A stretch of 64,000 nucleotides of DNA from Actinoplanes xinjiangensis (GCF_003148685.1 NZ_QGGR01000005.1:186001-250000); one strand, 5' to 3'. Positions 56,601-64,000 are shown, counted from the first letter of the stretch. The notes: generated by a model not told the origin, from the letters alone. Numbers and translations: made by a program.

Positions 56601-56967
56601 GGTTCGTCGGGTAGGACGTCTTGTACGGGCACAGGCGGGCGTCGAACGGGACGCCGTGGTCCTCGAGCCAGGCGAGCATGTCGGCGGATTCGTCGCAGAA
56701 CCGGCGCAGGGTGGCCGGGGTGACCGCGTCGCGGACCTCGTGGCGCAGGTAGTCGTACATCGCCGTGGGGGTGTCGGTGACGCCGGCGGCCCGTTGCTGG
56801 CGGGTGCCGCCGCCGGCGTAGACGATGCCGCCGGAGATGGCGGTGGCGCCGCCGCCGGTGAAGCGGTCGATGATCAGGACGTCGGCGCCGGACTCGGCGG
56901 CCTCGATGGCGGCGCAGGCGCCGGCCGCGCCGAAACCCACCACCACGACGGTGGCCGACTCGTCCAT
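53605..56967 (-). CDS. KstD/fumarate-reductase-like FAD dehydrogenase enlarged by repeats
   Basis: A 1120-residue protein; relatives are about 490-570. An N-terminal FAD domain (VVVVGFGAAGACAAIEAA near residues 6-23, GGGATAISGGIVYAGGG) and a C-terminal SGLYAAGRTAVGICSGSYVS plus GLSLADCVFSGRRAG frame a normal flavoprotein. It may be a steroid dehydrogenase of the Kst4D/TesI type. Three expansions interrupt it: residues 207-373 from the palindromic array, an Ala/Asn-rich stretch near 620-690, and a 280-residue Ala/Thr tail from 135-bp repeats. The frame stays open throughout. The ATG at 56967 follows TTCGGGGGG. Divergent from kstD and coupled to hsaE. Confidence 0.8.
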   Translation of the reverse strand: MDESATVVVVGFGAAGACAAIEAAESGADVLIIDRFTGGGATAISGGIVYAGGGTRQQRAAGVTDTPTAMYDYLRHEVRDAVTPATLRRFCDESADMLAWLEDHGVPFDARLCPYKTSYPTNRHYLYQSGSEHGHPAPAPRGHRTHAPGTSGGTLHARLAAAAFARRIRFLPQSRAVTLLLSPTPHTSTPTAPHPHPSTPTWPPPPSQPPGDSAESQPDPSGWSSPLSQRPGDSGGSQPDSLGWSSPLSRRPGGSGGSQPGHVGWSSPLPQCPGGSAESQPDSLGWSSPLSQRSGGSGGSQPGHVGWSSPLSQRAGGSGENQPVPGAGPAASSATRSSPFPRGVADTEVPQSDRVGWSSPLSQTAGDSGGSQPDSDDDRLSSVRAGSGSGVDGLGERVVGVVCRTLRGAPGWARVAHRWLHRWSVKPGVYVPGFGRVLHRAVAWIEECYGQELRIHADAVVLAAGGFVFDREMMREHAPGYRGLRLGTPGDDGAGIRLGTAAGAGTRHLDRVTLWRFLTPPSALLGGVLVDRAGLRVCDESRYGAAIGEAIRASPDGRAWLLVDSDVLREAWRQVPSQTLWFQRWQSWWLFTARRTSAATLSALARRAGIDEATLAATVAANNAVAGNPVANNFAAATNAAATNAAADNAADGAVAVNEAAAEGGGVSASEAAAEGGAASTNDAGAADEGGEAVTDGAVAAGDSVVAADDVVVAAGVADAAVGGPARDEVGKPVALVRPLVKAPFSLIDVSLRAVPAPMLTLGGLIVDEETGRVLTPSGASISGLYAAGRTAVGICSGSYVSGLSLADCVFSGRRAGRHAATASAALEVRTSAATPTTEAATPATATTPPTAATATPASAMATPATPATVAATPTTTTATPTTEAATPATATTPPTAATATPASAMATPATPATVAATPTTTTATPTTEAATPATATTPPTAATATPASAMATPATPATVAATPTTTTATPTTATAATTPAATAPAATTPTTAPAATTPTIATAAVTPGTPAVTPATVTPSAVTATAITATSPADAATLSVNAATSSGGVAAGASSASVFSGSGTPADSSSTAADVASSGGPSGSPGVDAVSASGGAESGASAAGVESGSESEGTHDQRD
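54061..54465. repeat. Three 135-bp tandem repeats in the FAD dehydrogenase tail
   Basis: Nearly identical units start at 54061, 54196 and 54331. On the minus strand each encodes 45 residues built from Ala/Thr/Pro pentapeptides. Related but diverged short repeats extend to about 53880. Confidence 0.92.
55850..55902. repeat. Single 53-bp palindromic element near the array
   Basis: It opens with GGCTGGCTCCCACCGCTGTC and closes with GACGACCAGCC, spanning exactly 53 bp. It lies 150 bp (50 codons) before the next unit, not on the 63-bp grid. Confidence 0.9.
56000..56345. repeat. Array of five and a half 63-bp palindromic repeats inside a CDS
   Basis: Units start at 56000, 56063, 56126, 56189, 56252 and a decayed one at 56315, an exact 63-bp period. 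Right arms read GGTGACGACCAGCC throughout, unlike the array at 22-326. On the minus strand each unit adds 21 residues (GWSSPLSQRPGDSGGSQPDSL-like). Confidence 0.93.
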
Positions 56968-57005
56968 GCGGGCCCCCCGAAAGATAGCGGCGGCGACCGG
57001 ACAAC

Positions 57006-57019
57006 TATAACCTGTTCTA
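57006..57019. promoter_or_regulatory. KstR-type operator, kstD/FAD dehydrogenase
   Basis: TATAACCTGTTCTA matches all eight fixed positions and ends immediately before the kstD GTG at 57020. The TATAAC also resembles a -10 box. kstD mRNA is therefore probably leaderless, with the operator covering the promoter. Confidence 0.88.
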
Positions 57020-58624
57020 GTGTTGCGCGAAGAGGAATTCGACGTCGTCGTGGTGGGGAGCGGCGCGGCCGGCATGACCGCCGCGCTCGCCGCCGCGCAC
57101 CATGGTCTCAGCGTTATCGTGACCGACGGGGCCGAGGTGTACGGCGGTTCGACCGCCCGCTCCGGCGGAGGCCTGTGGATCCCCGGCCCGGAGGCGACCA
57201 CCTATCTGAAACACGTTGCAGGCGACGAGGTGCCCGCGAACCGGCGGGATTCCCTGCTCGAGCACGGGCCGACGGTGCTGGCGTTCGTGAAGCGGCACAC
57301 GCCGCTGGAGTTCGCCCGGGTGCCGGGCTATCCGGACTATCACCCGGAGGCGCCGGGCGGGCTGGCCGAGGGGCGCACGCTGGAGCCGCGCCCCCTGGAC
57401 GTCCGCCGGGTCGCCGAGGACACCGGCACGCTGGCCCCGCCGTACCGGGCGGCGCCGAACGGCATGGCGGTGACCGCCGTCGACTACCGGTGGCTGTCGC
57501 TCGGGCTGCGGCATCCACGGTCGGCGCTGACCGCGGTGCGACTGGCGGCCGGGCGGCTCCGCGGGCGGCGGCTCACCATGGGGCAGGCGCTGGCCGCGGG
57601 GCTGCGGGCCGGGTTGCGGGCGGCGGGGGTCCCGGTGCGCCTGGGTACGCCGATGACCGCTCTGCACGTGGACGAGGACGGCCGGGTCGCCGGTGTCCGC
57701 ACACCGGACGGGCTGTTGCGGGCGCGACGTGGCGTGGTGCTGGCGTGCGGCGGGTTCGACCACAACGAGCGGATGCGGCGGCGGTACCAGGATCTGGGGA
57801 CCGCGTGGACGGCCGGCGCGACCGGTAACACCGGGCTCGGCATCGAGGAGGGGCAGCGGCTGGGGGCGGCGCTGGATCTGATGGACGAGGCGTGGTGGGG
57901 GCCGTCGCTGCCGTTGACCGGTGGGGCGTACTTCTGCCTGGCCGAGCGCAACCTGCCGGGCAGTCTGATCGTCGACGGGGCGGGGGTGCGGTTCGTGAAC
58001 GAGGCCGCCCCGTACGTCGACGTGGTCCACACCATGCTGGGCCGCACCGGGACCGGCCGGCATCTGCCGGCGTGGCTGGTGACCGACCGCTCCTACCGGG
58101 ACCGGTACCTGTTCGCCGGGCGGGCGCCGCGGGCCCCGTTGCCGCGGCGCTGGTTCGACGCCGGGATCGCGCACCGGGCGGACACCCTCGACGAACTGGC
58201 CGGGCGGATCGGGGTGCCGGCCGACGCCCTGGGGGCGACGGTGGAGCGGTTCAACGGGTTCGCGGCGAGCGGGCGGGACGAGGACTTCGGGCGGGGCGAT
58301 TCGGCGTACGACCGCTACTACGGCGACCCGCGGCAGCGGCCGAATCCGTGCCTGGGCCCGCTGCTGCGGCCGCCGTTCCTGGCGTTCTCGCTGGTGCCGG
58401 GTGACCTGGGGACGAAGGGTGGGTTGCGCACCGACGAGCGGGCCCGGGTGCTGCGCGAGGACGGGACGGCGATTCCGGGCCTGTACGCGGCGGGCAACGC
58501 GAGTGCCTCGGTGATGGGCCGCGGTTACGCGGGCGCGGGCGCGACTCTGGGCCCGGCGATGACGTTCGGCTACCTGGCCGCCCGGGACCTCGCCGCCGGC
58601 GAGCCTGCAGACCCGAAGGGGTGA
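57020..58624 (+). CDS. kstD: 3-ketosteroid delta-1-dehydrogenase KstD
   Basis: A 534-residue FAD enzyme introducing the C1-C2 double bond in ring A, which with KshA leads to ring opening. FAD motif VVVVGSGAAGMTAALAAAHHG near residues 8-28, VYGGSTARSGGGLWIPG near 40-56, and the C-terminal SVMGRGYAGAGATLGPAMTFGYLAA are typical of KstD. It has no repeat insertions, in contrast with the divergent FAD dehydrogenase. The GTG at 57020 is used, without a ribosome-binding site, directly after the KstR site. Confidence 0.92.
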   Translation: MLREEEFDVVVVGSGAAGMTAALAAAHHGLSVIVTDGAEVYGGSTARSGGGLWIPGPEATTYLKHVAGDEVPANRRDSLLEHGPTVLAFVKRHTPLEFARVPGYPDYHPEAPGGLAEGRTLEPRPLDVRRVAEDTGTLAPPYRAAPNGMAVTAVDYRWLSLGLRHPRSALTAVRLAAGRLRGRRLTMGQALAAGLRAGLRAAGVPVRLGTPMTALHVDEDGRVAGVRTPDGLLRARRGVVLACGGFDHNERMRRRYQDLGTAWTAGATGNTGLGIEEGQRLGAALDLMDEAWWGPSLPLTGGAYFCLAERNLPGSLIVDGAGVRFVNEAAPYVDVVHTMLGRTGTGRHLPAWLVTDRSYRDRYLFAGRAPRAPLPRRWFDAGIAHRADTLDELAGRIGVPADALGATVERFNGFAASGRDEDFGRGDSAYDRYYGDPRQRPNPCLGPLLRPPFLAFSLVPGDLGTKGGLRTDERARVLREDGTAIPGLYAAGNASASVMGRGYAGAGATLGPAMTFGYLAARDLAAGEPADPKG

Positions 58625-58805
58625 GCCCACCGCCGACCCGACGAACGCGCGGCCGGCGAGGGAAGCCCACCGCCGGCCCGGCAAGCGCGCCGCCGGTGCG
58701 GGCGCCCCCACGCGCCCGAGCCACCGCCCGCGACGGCCGGGGTTTCGTAGCGGTGTGGACTCGGTTCCCTACCGTGGCGGTGTCGCCGTATCGTGGCCGT
58801 CCCAC

Positions 58806-60131
58806 ATGGATCAATCGGGGGTGTGCGTGCCGACCCAACTCGCGCCTGCAAGACGACCGGCACCACCCGAGAGCGACCGGCTGTCCACGCCGCGGCTCTA
58901 CTGGCTGGTCGCGGTCGGACTGGTGGTGCTGGCACTGGCGGCCGGCGCGGCCGCGGTGGCGGATCTCCGGCAGAGGTCGGCGCTGCTCACCGACGTGTCC
59001 GAGGTGAAGGCGCCGATCAGCGTCGACGCGCAGACGCTGTACCGGTCGCTCGCCGACGCCGACGCCACGGCCGCGACGGCGTTCCTGTCCACCGGCGGCG
59101 AGTCGTCCGGCCTCCGTATCCGGTATCTCGACGACCTCGCGCAGGCCAGCGCGGCGCTGACGATCGCCCTGCGGGACGCCGACGACAGCGAGACGGCCCG
59201 GTTGCAGGTGGTCGCCGAGCAGCTGCCGGTCTACACCGGCCTGGTCGAGACGGCGCGGTCCAACCAGCGTCTCGGGGTGCCGCTGGGCGGGGCCTATCTG
59301 CGGGAGGCGTCGGGGCTGATGCAGCAGACGATCCTGCCGGCCGCCGCGGGGGTCTTCGACAGCACCCATCGGCGGCTGGTCGGTGAGCAGGAGGAGGCCG
59401 ACGGCTTCCCCTGGCTGACGGCGTTCTTCGGGCTGCTGCTCGCCGGCGGGCTGCTCGGGGCACAGGTGCTGCTGGCCGGCCGGAGCCGGCGCACGTTCAA
59501 CCTGGGGCTGGTCGCGGCGAGCGGGATCACGGCGCTGGCCCTGCTCTGGTCGGTGGTCGCGCTCGGCGCCTCGGCCGGCCGGCTGGAGACCGGGCGCGGG
59601 AGCCCGGCGGAGCAGGTGTCGGTGCTCGCCAACGCGGGACGGGCGGCACTCCAGGCGCGGGCCAACGAGTCGCTGACGCTCGTCGCCCGGGGTGGCGGCG
59701 CCGCGTTCGAGACACAGTTCACCGCCCAGATGGACGAGCTGGCCGGCGTGGACGGGCGGGGTGGGTTGCTGGCCACGGCGCTGGCCCAGGCCGGTGCCGG
59801 CGACCGGGTGTTCATCGAGCAGGCCCGTGCCGAGGCCGACGAGTGGCGCACGCTGCACCAGGAGGTACGGGCGGCGGACAACGGCGGCGACTGGAACACG
59901 GCGGTCGAGCTGGCGACGGCGACCGGTGACAAGGCGCTGCCGGCGGTGTTCGCCCGGCTGGACGAGGCGCTGACCAGTGCGCTGACCGCCGGTAACGAGC
60001 AGGTCGACCGCCAGGCCGGTGACGCGGAGGGTGCCCTGACCGGACTGACGGCGGGCTTCGTGCTGCTCACGGCCGGCCTGATGGCCGCCGTTGGACTGGG
60101 TTTCCGCCCGCGGATCGGGGAGTACCGGTGA
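58806..60131 (+). CDS. glnX: GlnX-like membrane sensor
   Basis: A 441-residue membrane protein with helices near residues 33-53, 200-220, 232-252 and 415-435 and two extracytoplasmic four-helix-bundle-like domains (DVSEVKAPISVDAQTLYRSL and later GRAALQARANESL). Size and the overlap with a GlnH-type lipoprotein match mycobacterial GlnX (Rv0412c), which relays amino-acid levels to PknG. The ATG at 58806 is chosen. 58625-58805 shows no gene. pknG is not in this window. Confidence 0.82.
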   Translation: MDQSGVCVPTQLAPARRPAPPESDRLSTPRLYWLVAVGLVVLALAAGAAAVADLRQRSALLTDVSEVKAPISVDAQTLYRSLADADATAATAFLSTGGESSGLRIRYLDDLAQASAALTIALRDADDSETARLQVVAEQLPVYTGLVETARSNQRLGVPLGGAYLREASGLMQQTILPAAAGVFDSTHRRLVGEQEEADGFPWLTAFFGLLLAGGLLGAQVLLAGRSRRTFNLGLVAASGITALALLWSVVALGASAGRLETGRGSPAEQVSVLANAGRAALQARANESLTLVARGGGAAFETQFTAQMDELAGVDGRGGLLATALAQAGAGDRVFIEQARAEADEWRTLHQEVRAADNGGDWNTAVELATATGDKALPAVFARLDEALTSALTAGNEQVDRQAGDAEGALTGLTAGFVLLTAGLMAAVGLGFRPRIGEYR

Positions 60132-61111
60132 AGACGAGGACGAAGGCCACTGCGGCCCTGCTGACGGTCATGATGGGCGCCGCCGGGTGCGGTACGCCCG
60201 ACGAGTCGCCGCGGCCGGTCTCCGCGGACGCCACGGCGGTGGTGCCGCAGCCGCTCAACGTGCAGGATCCGGCGGAGATCCCGAGTGCGGCACCGGCGCC
60301 GACCTGTGAGCCGCGGGCCAGCCTGCGACCGCCGTCGTCGATGCCGAAGCCGGGCGCGATGCCCGGTGGAAGCACGATGGCGGAGATCGCGCAGCGTGGG
60401 CGGCTGGTGGTCGGCATCGACCAGAACGCGTACCTGTTCGGGTTCCGTGATCCGGGCAGCGGTGAGCTGGTCGGCTTCGAGATCGACTTCGGCCGGGAGA
60501 TCGCGCGGGCGATCTTCGGCGATCCGGCCAAGGTGCAGTTCCGGGCGATCACCACGGCCGACCGCATCCCGATGCTGCAGAAGAAGGAGGTCGACGTGGT
60601 CATCCGGACCATGTCGATGACCTGTGAGCGCTGGCAGCAGGTGTCGTTCTCCAGCGAGTACATCCCGTCCCGGCAGCGGCTGCTGGTGCGCAAGACCGAC
60701 CGGATCAAGGACTTCCCCGACCTGGCCGGCAAGAAGGTGTGCGCCACCCGGGGCAGTACCAGCATCGTGACGATCGCGCAGCAGCCGCACCACCTGGTCC
60801 CGGTGAGCACCGACAGCACCCTGGACTGCCTGGTGCTGCTCCAGCAGGGCCAGGTCGACGCGGTCTCGACGATCGACATCCTGCTCGCCGGTCTGGCCGC
60901 GCAGGACCCGACGACCGAGGTGACCGGGCAGCCGGTGTCCGACGAGCCGGCCGGGATCGGCATCCCGAAGGAGCACGACGACATGACACGGTTCGTCAAC
61001 GGGGTTCTGGAGAAGATGCGCGCCGACGGCACCTGGACCCGCATCTACGACAGGTGGCTGAAGGAGCGGCTGGGCCCGGCGACACCCCCGGCACCGGTGT
61101 ACCGGAACTGA
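60128..61111 (+). CDS. glnH: GlnH-like amino-acid-binding lipoprotein
   Basis: A 327-residue periplasmic-binding-protein lipoprotein for Glu/Asp/Asn-type ligands. The lipobox is GAAGC (Cys 21). Domain 1 starts at RGRLVVGIDQNAYLFGFRD near 91, with VGFEIDFGREIARAIFGD and KVCATRGSTS later. Its GTG overlaps the glnX stop (GTGA). The pair resembles Rv0411c-Rv0412c, where GlnH senses amino acids through GlnX. It has no ABC permease or ATPase beside it, supporting a sensor role over transport. Confidence 0.87.
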   Translation: MKTRTKATAALLTVMMGAAGCGTPDESPRPVSADATAVVPQPLNVQDPAEIPSAAPAPTCEPRASLRPPSSMPKPGAMPGGSTMAEIAQRGRLVVGIDQNAYLFGFRDPGSGELVGFEIDFGREIARAIFGDPAKVQFRAITTADRIPMLQKKEVDVVIRTMSMTCERWQQVSFSSEYIPSRQRLLVRKTDRIKDFPDLAGKKVCATRGSTSIVTIAQQPHHLVPVSTDSTLDCLVLLQQGQVDAVSTIDILLAGLAAQDPTTEVTGQPVSDEPAGIGIPKEHDDMTRFVNGVLEKMRADGTWTRIYDRWLKERLGPATPPAPVYRN

Positions 61112-61198
61112 CGGTCGTTCGGCCGACAGTGCAGGTAGTCGGCTTGCACTACCCTGACTCAGCCGGTCGGTGACCGGCCTGAATGCAAAAGGACGGGC

Positions 61199-61723
61199 GT
61201 GCTGACCGCGACTGTGGTGTTCCTGGTGATCGGCGGCGTGGCCGTGGCGGTCCTGGCGCTGGCGCTGCTCGGCGGTGAACTGCTGCACTTCGGCCATCCG
61301 GAGGCGGGTGGGCCGGTGTCGACCGAGGTGGCGGCCGGTTTCCTGGGGGCGTTCGGGTTCGCCGGCGCCGCCGCGGCCGAGCTGCTCGGAGCCCGTACCG
61401 CCGGATCGATCGTCATCGCCGCGGCCGTCGGCGCGCTGGCCGCCGTGCCCGCCGCCTGGCTCGCGTGGCGGCTGTCGCGGGCGGCCCGGAACATGCGCAC
61501 CGACGCCACACCGCAGCGGCAGCATCTGGTCGGCTCCCTCGGCGTGGTCGTCACGCCGGTGCCGGCCGGCACGGGTTACGGCGAGGTGCGGGTCCGGCTG
61601 GGCGGACAGCCGGTGAAACTGAACGCGCGCGCCGACCGGGCCATCCCCGCCGGGGCTCAGATCTTCGTGATCGAGGCACCCAGCGATACCAGTGTCGTAG
61701 TGGAAGAAACGGGGAAGGTCTGA
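61199..61723 (+). CDS. NfeD-like membrane protein
   Basis: A 174-residue protein with three membrane helices in residues 1-95 and a C-terminal OB-like domain (LVGSLGVVVTPVPAGTGYGEVRV near 108-130). This is the short NfeD organisation that partners flotillins. The GTG at 61199 follows AAAAGGAC, and the flotillin ATG comes directly after its stop (61724), so the two form one operon. The 87-bp gap before it has only a small 7-bp hairpin (61162-61178). Confidence 0.82.
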   Translation: MLTATVVFLVIGGVAVAVLALALLGGELLHFGHPEAGGPVSTEVAAGFLGAFGFAGAAAAELLGARTAGSIVIAAAVGALAAVPAAWLAWRLSRAARNMRTDATPQRQHLVGSLGVVVTPVPAGTGYGEVRVRLGGQPVKLNARADRAIPAGAQIFVIEAPSDTSVVVEETGKV

Positions 61724-63232
61724 ATGTCTGGATTGTTGATAGCGATCGGCGGCGCCTTGCTGCTGGTCCTGCTGCTCGTCGTGTTCATCCTGTCCCGGAT
61801 CAAGGTGGCCGGGCCCAACGAGGCGTTCATCATCACCGGCCGCAAGGGCAAGACGACGCAGGGCCTGGACGGCAGCAGCAGCACCGACATGTCGGGGCAG
61901 AAGGTCGTCATGGGCGCGTCGGTGTTCGTGCTGCCGGTCGTGCAGAAACTGCAGTCGCTGGACCTGTCCAGCCGCCGCATCGACGTCAGCATCAAGGGCG
62001 CGGTGTCCAAGCAGGGCATCCGGGCCGAGCTGCACGGTGTGGCGATCGTCAAGGTCGGCGGCAACGAGGGGGCGATCCGGGCGGCCGCCCAGCGGTTCCT
62101 GCACCAGCAGGCCGAGATCGAGGACTTCACCCGTGAGGTGCTGGCCGGTGCGCTGCGGTCGATCGTCGGCCGGCTCACCATCGAGGAGATCATCCGGGAC
62201 CGGGCGGCGTTCGCCAGCGCGGTCGCCGAGGAGGCCGAGCACTCGATGACCAACCAGGGTCTGGTGCTCGACGCGTTCCAGTTGCAGGACATCGTGGCCG
62301 AGGGGTCGTACCTGCAGGATCTGGGTCGTCCGGAGGCGGCGCGCGTGCTCAAGGACGCGGCCATCGCCGAGGCCCGGGCCCGGCAGGCCGCCGAGCAGGA
62401 GCGGCTGCTCGCCGAGGAGGCGATCGCCGAGGCGAACCGGAACCTGTCGCTGAAGCAGGCCGGCATCCAGGCCGAGATCGACGCGGCGAAGGCGCAGTCG
62501 GCGGCGGCCGGCCCGCTGGCCCAGGCCGAGCGGGACCAGAAGATCCTGGCCGAGCAGCAGAAGGTGGCCGAGCAGAACGCCGAGCTCAAGCAGCGTCAGC
62601 TCGACACCGAGGTGCGCAAGCCGGCCGACGCCGCCCGGTACCGGGTGGAGCAGGAGGCCGAGGCGGCCCGCAGCGCCGCGGTGCTGCACGCCGACGCGCA
62701 GCGGCAGGCCACCATCGCGGCCGCGCAGGCGCAGGCCGAGACGGCCCGCCTGACCGGTGAGGGTGAGCGGGCCCGTCGTGCCGCGCTGGCCGAGGCGCAC
62801 GCGATCGAGGGTGCCAAGGAGGGTGAGGCGGAGCAGCGCCGGCGTACCGCGATCGCCGAGGCGATCGAGCGGGAGGGCTCGGCCGAGGCCGCGGCGATCC
62901 TCGCGAAGGGTCAGGCCGAGGCGGAGGCGATGGCGCGCAAGGCCGAGGCGTTCGCGCAGTACGGCGACGCGGCCGTCATCGACCTGCTGGTGAAGGTGCT
63001 GCCGCAGGTCGTCGAGGCGGCCAGCGCCCCGCTCGCCAACGTCGACAAGCTGACCGTCATCTCGACCGACGGCGCGACGTCGCTGACCAAGTCGGTGGCC
63101 GGCAACGTGGCGCAGGGTCTGCAGATCGGCACCGATCTGACCGGCATCGACCTGACCGGGCTGCTGGCCCGGCTCGGCGGCGGCAAGGTGAACGGCGAGC
63201 ACCCGGCGGTCGAGGGCAAGGTCCAGGACTGA
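61724..63232 (+). CDS. floT: Flotillin-family (SPFH) scaffold protein
   Basis: A 502-residue membrane scaffold. An N-terminal helix (LLIAIGGALLLVLLLVVFIL near 4-23) is followed by an SPFH domain (KVAGPNEAFIITGRKG to about residue 200) and a long coiled coil rich in AEA/EAE heptads (residues 205-430, e.g. AEQNAELKQRQLDTEVRKPA). Flotillins organise ordered membrane regions with NfeD partners. Coupling to the NfeD gene supports this. No link to steroid enzymes is shown, although it sits within the cluster. Confidence 0.92.
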   Translation: MSGLLIAIGGALLLVLLLVVFILSRIKVAGPNEAFIITGRKGKTTQGLDGSSSTDMSGQKVVMGASVFVLPVVQKLQSLDLSSRRIDVSIKGAVSKQGIRAELHGVAIVKVGGNEGAIRAAAQRFLHQQAEIEDFTREVLAGALRSIVGRLTIEEIIRDRAAFASAVAEEAEHSMTNQGLVLDAFQLQDIVAEGSYLQDLGRPEAARVLKDAAIAEARARQAAEQERLLAEEAIAEANRNLSLKQAGIQAEIDAAKAQSAAAGPLAQAERDQKILAEQQKVAEQNAELKQRQLDTEVRKPADAARYRVEQEAEAARSAAVLHADAQRQATIAAAQAQAETARLTGEGERARRAALAEAHAIEGAKEGEAEQRRRTAIAEAIEREGSAEAAAILAKGQAEAEAMARKAEAFAQYGDAAVIDLLVKVLPQVVEAASAPLANVDKLTVISTDGATSLTKSVAGNVAQGLQIGTDLTGIDLTGLLARLGGGKVNGEHPAVEGKVQD

Positions 63233-63238
63233 GCGGAC

Positions 63239-63829
63239 TCACCCGGCCGGCAGGCAGCTGCCGGTCGGGTTGTTCTCCAGCCGGAGCTGGGTGAAGTCGG
63301 TGCCGACGAGTTTGAAGGCGAACACCAGCCGGTCCTTGCGGCACGCTTTGCTGTCGGCGCCGACGGCGTGACCGTCGGCCTTGATGATGATCTCCCCGGA
63401 CGTCACCTCCAGTCCGGTCACCCATGGCCGGCGCAACTCGGCGGTGGGACTGCTGAGCAGCGGCTGATCGATCCGCCAGGGGCGCTGGGCCGGGGACGAG
63501 CCGTCGAAGACCTCCACGGTCGAGCTGTCGCACGCGCGGGCGACGAGCGCGTCGGCGATGCCGTCGCCGGTCACGTCGGCGGTCACCACCTGCTGGACGG
63601 TCGGCTCCCGGGTCTTGTCCTCGCACGGCAGGACGAAGGTGTCCCAGTCGGCGTCCTTGCCGGCGCTCGCGAGGTTGCCACCGGGTGCCTCGGCCTCGGG
63701 CAGGTCGGTTGACGTGGACGCCGACGCGGATGCGGTCGCCGAGGGCGACACGGACGGGGTGCTCTCTCCACCGGACGTGCACCCGGCCACCAGCATCAGC
63801 GCCACAAAGGGGACAAACCTCATGATCAC
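63239..63829 (-). CDS. Lipoprotein with FG-GAP-like repeat
   Basis: A 196-residue exported lipoprotein. The signal peptide MRFVPFVALMLVAGC gives lipobox VAGC. A Ser/Thr/Ala-rich linker follows, then VTADVTGDGIADALVARAC, an FG-GAP-like calcium loop, and a Cys near the C-terminus (GSCLPAG). Function unknown. The GTG at 63829 overlaps the ltp2 stop (GTGA); an ATG at 63823 is an alternative. It may be co-transcribed with ltp2. It is convergent with the flotillin gene. Confidence 0.75.
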   Translation of the reverse strand: MIMRFVPFVALMLVAGCTSGGESTPSVSPSATASASASTSTDLPEAEAPGGNLASAGKDADWDTFVLPCEDKTREPTVQQVVTADVTGDGIADALVARACDSSTVEVFDGSSPAQRPWRIDQPLLSSPTAELRRPWVTGLEVTSGEIIIKADGHAVGADSKACRKDRLVFAFKLVGTDFTQLRLENNPTGSCLPAG

Positions 63830-64000
63830 AGACTAGAGGCGAGGACCAGTCCGCTCGTCGGAACTCCGGTTCCCGCGGTGACCAGCACCGGGCCGTCACC
63901 GGGCACCTGGTTGACGGCGGTGCCGCGGATCTGGCGGACCGCTTCGGCGATGCCGTTCATGCCGTGGATGTACGCCTCCCCCAGCTGCCCACCGTGCGGG
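63826..64000 (-). CDS. ltp2: 3' end of a thiolase-like steroid aldolase (Ltp2)
   Basis: Only the last 57 residues lie in the window; the gene continues beyond 64000. They contain PHGGQLGEAYIHGMNGIAEA and VLVTAGTGVPTSGLVLASSL, a C-terminus characteristic of SCP-x/thiolase proteins and closest, from memory, to Ltp2 (Rv3540c). Ltp2 with ChsH2 cleaves 17-hydroxy-pregnene carboxyl-CoA, removing the last part of the cholesterol side chain. Its stop overlaps the lipoprotein GTG. ChsH1/ChsH2 and FadE28/29 would be expected just outside. Confidence 0.8.
   Translation of the reverse strand, partial: PHGGQLGEAYIHGMNGIAEAVRQIRGTAVNQVPGDGPVLVTAGTGVPTSGLVLASSL

Noticed and set aside
59294-63202. 1302-codon minus-strand frame opposite flotillin and glnH
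   Set aside because: It is an antisense shadow: the plus strand encodes recognisable GlnX, GlnH, NfeD and flotillin domains, and the shadow has no domain.

Overview
The window is very GC-rich, uses many GTG starts and tightly overlapping (ATGA/GTGA) gene junctions, and carries an AfsR/SARP regulator, a PknB-type kinase, a DUF2613 peptide and a GlnX/GlnH pair. This points to a filamentous actinomycete, most likely Micromonosporaceae such as Actinoplanes. The taxon is inferred from gene content only.

The dominant content is a large, compact cholesterol/steroid catabolic cluster. Side-chain genes are fadD19/echA19 (5290-7715), a fadD4-like ligase, a DUF35 protein, ltp4, ltp3 and a Tat-exported cholesterol oxidase (16764-23118), cyp125/fadA5 (29308-31765), and the 3' end of ltp2 at the right edge. 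C/D-ring (HIP-CoA) genes are fadE30, ipdF, fadD3, an enoyl-CoA hydratase, fadE31, fadE32 and fadE33 (33144-41058). A/B-ring genes are hsaA-D (43842-47357), kshA, a small Cys protein and kshB (47439-49824), hsaF/hsaG/hsaE (50964-53621), a hugely enlarged FAD dehydrogenase (53605-56967) and kstD (57020-58624). Seven of eight proposed KstR sites lie in promoter gaps of these genes, and a perfect KstR2-type site lies between fadE30 and fadD3. An eighth KstR site precedes a DUF3068 membrane protein, proposing it as a new regulon member.

Interleaved non-steroid genes are an ABC exporter, a cold-shock gene with a repeat-bearing leader, three paralogous secreted cell-wall-hydrolase/FG-GAP proteins facing an XRE-SARP-NB-ARC-TPR regulator (7773-16759), a pectate-lyase-like protein, an ECF sigma factor and its partner, a MarR/MFS pair, an HD protein, two small secreted proteins, a Ser/Thr kinase and a Uma2 protein. 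The right end has glnX-glnH followed by an NfeD-like protein and flotillin, without pknG.

The most unusual feature is a family of 53-bp palindromic elements. They occur singly inside genes (DUF35 protein, fadE32, FAD dehydrogenase) and as two arrays with an exact 63-bp period (22-326 and 56000-56345). Inside genes they stay in frame and add translated linkers. The same steroid genes also carry other in-frame tandem repeats: 18 bp x10 in fadE31, 45 bp x2 in fadE32, 15 bp x4 upstream of kshB and 135 bp x3 in the FAD dehydrogenase. This looks like an active process of repeat insertion and expansion acting on catabolic enzymes.
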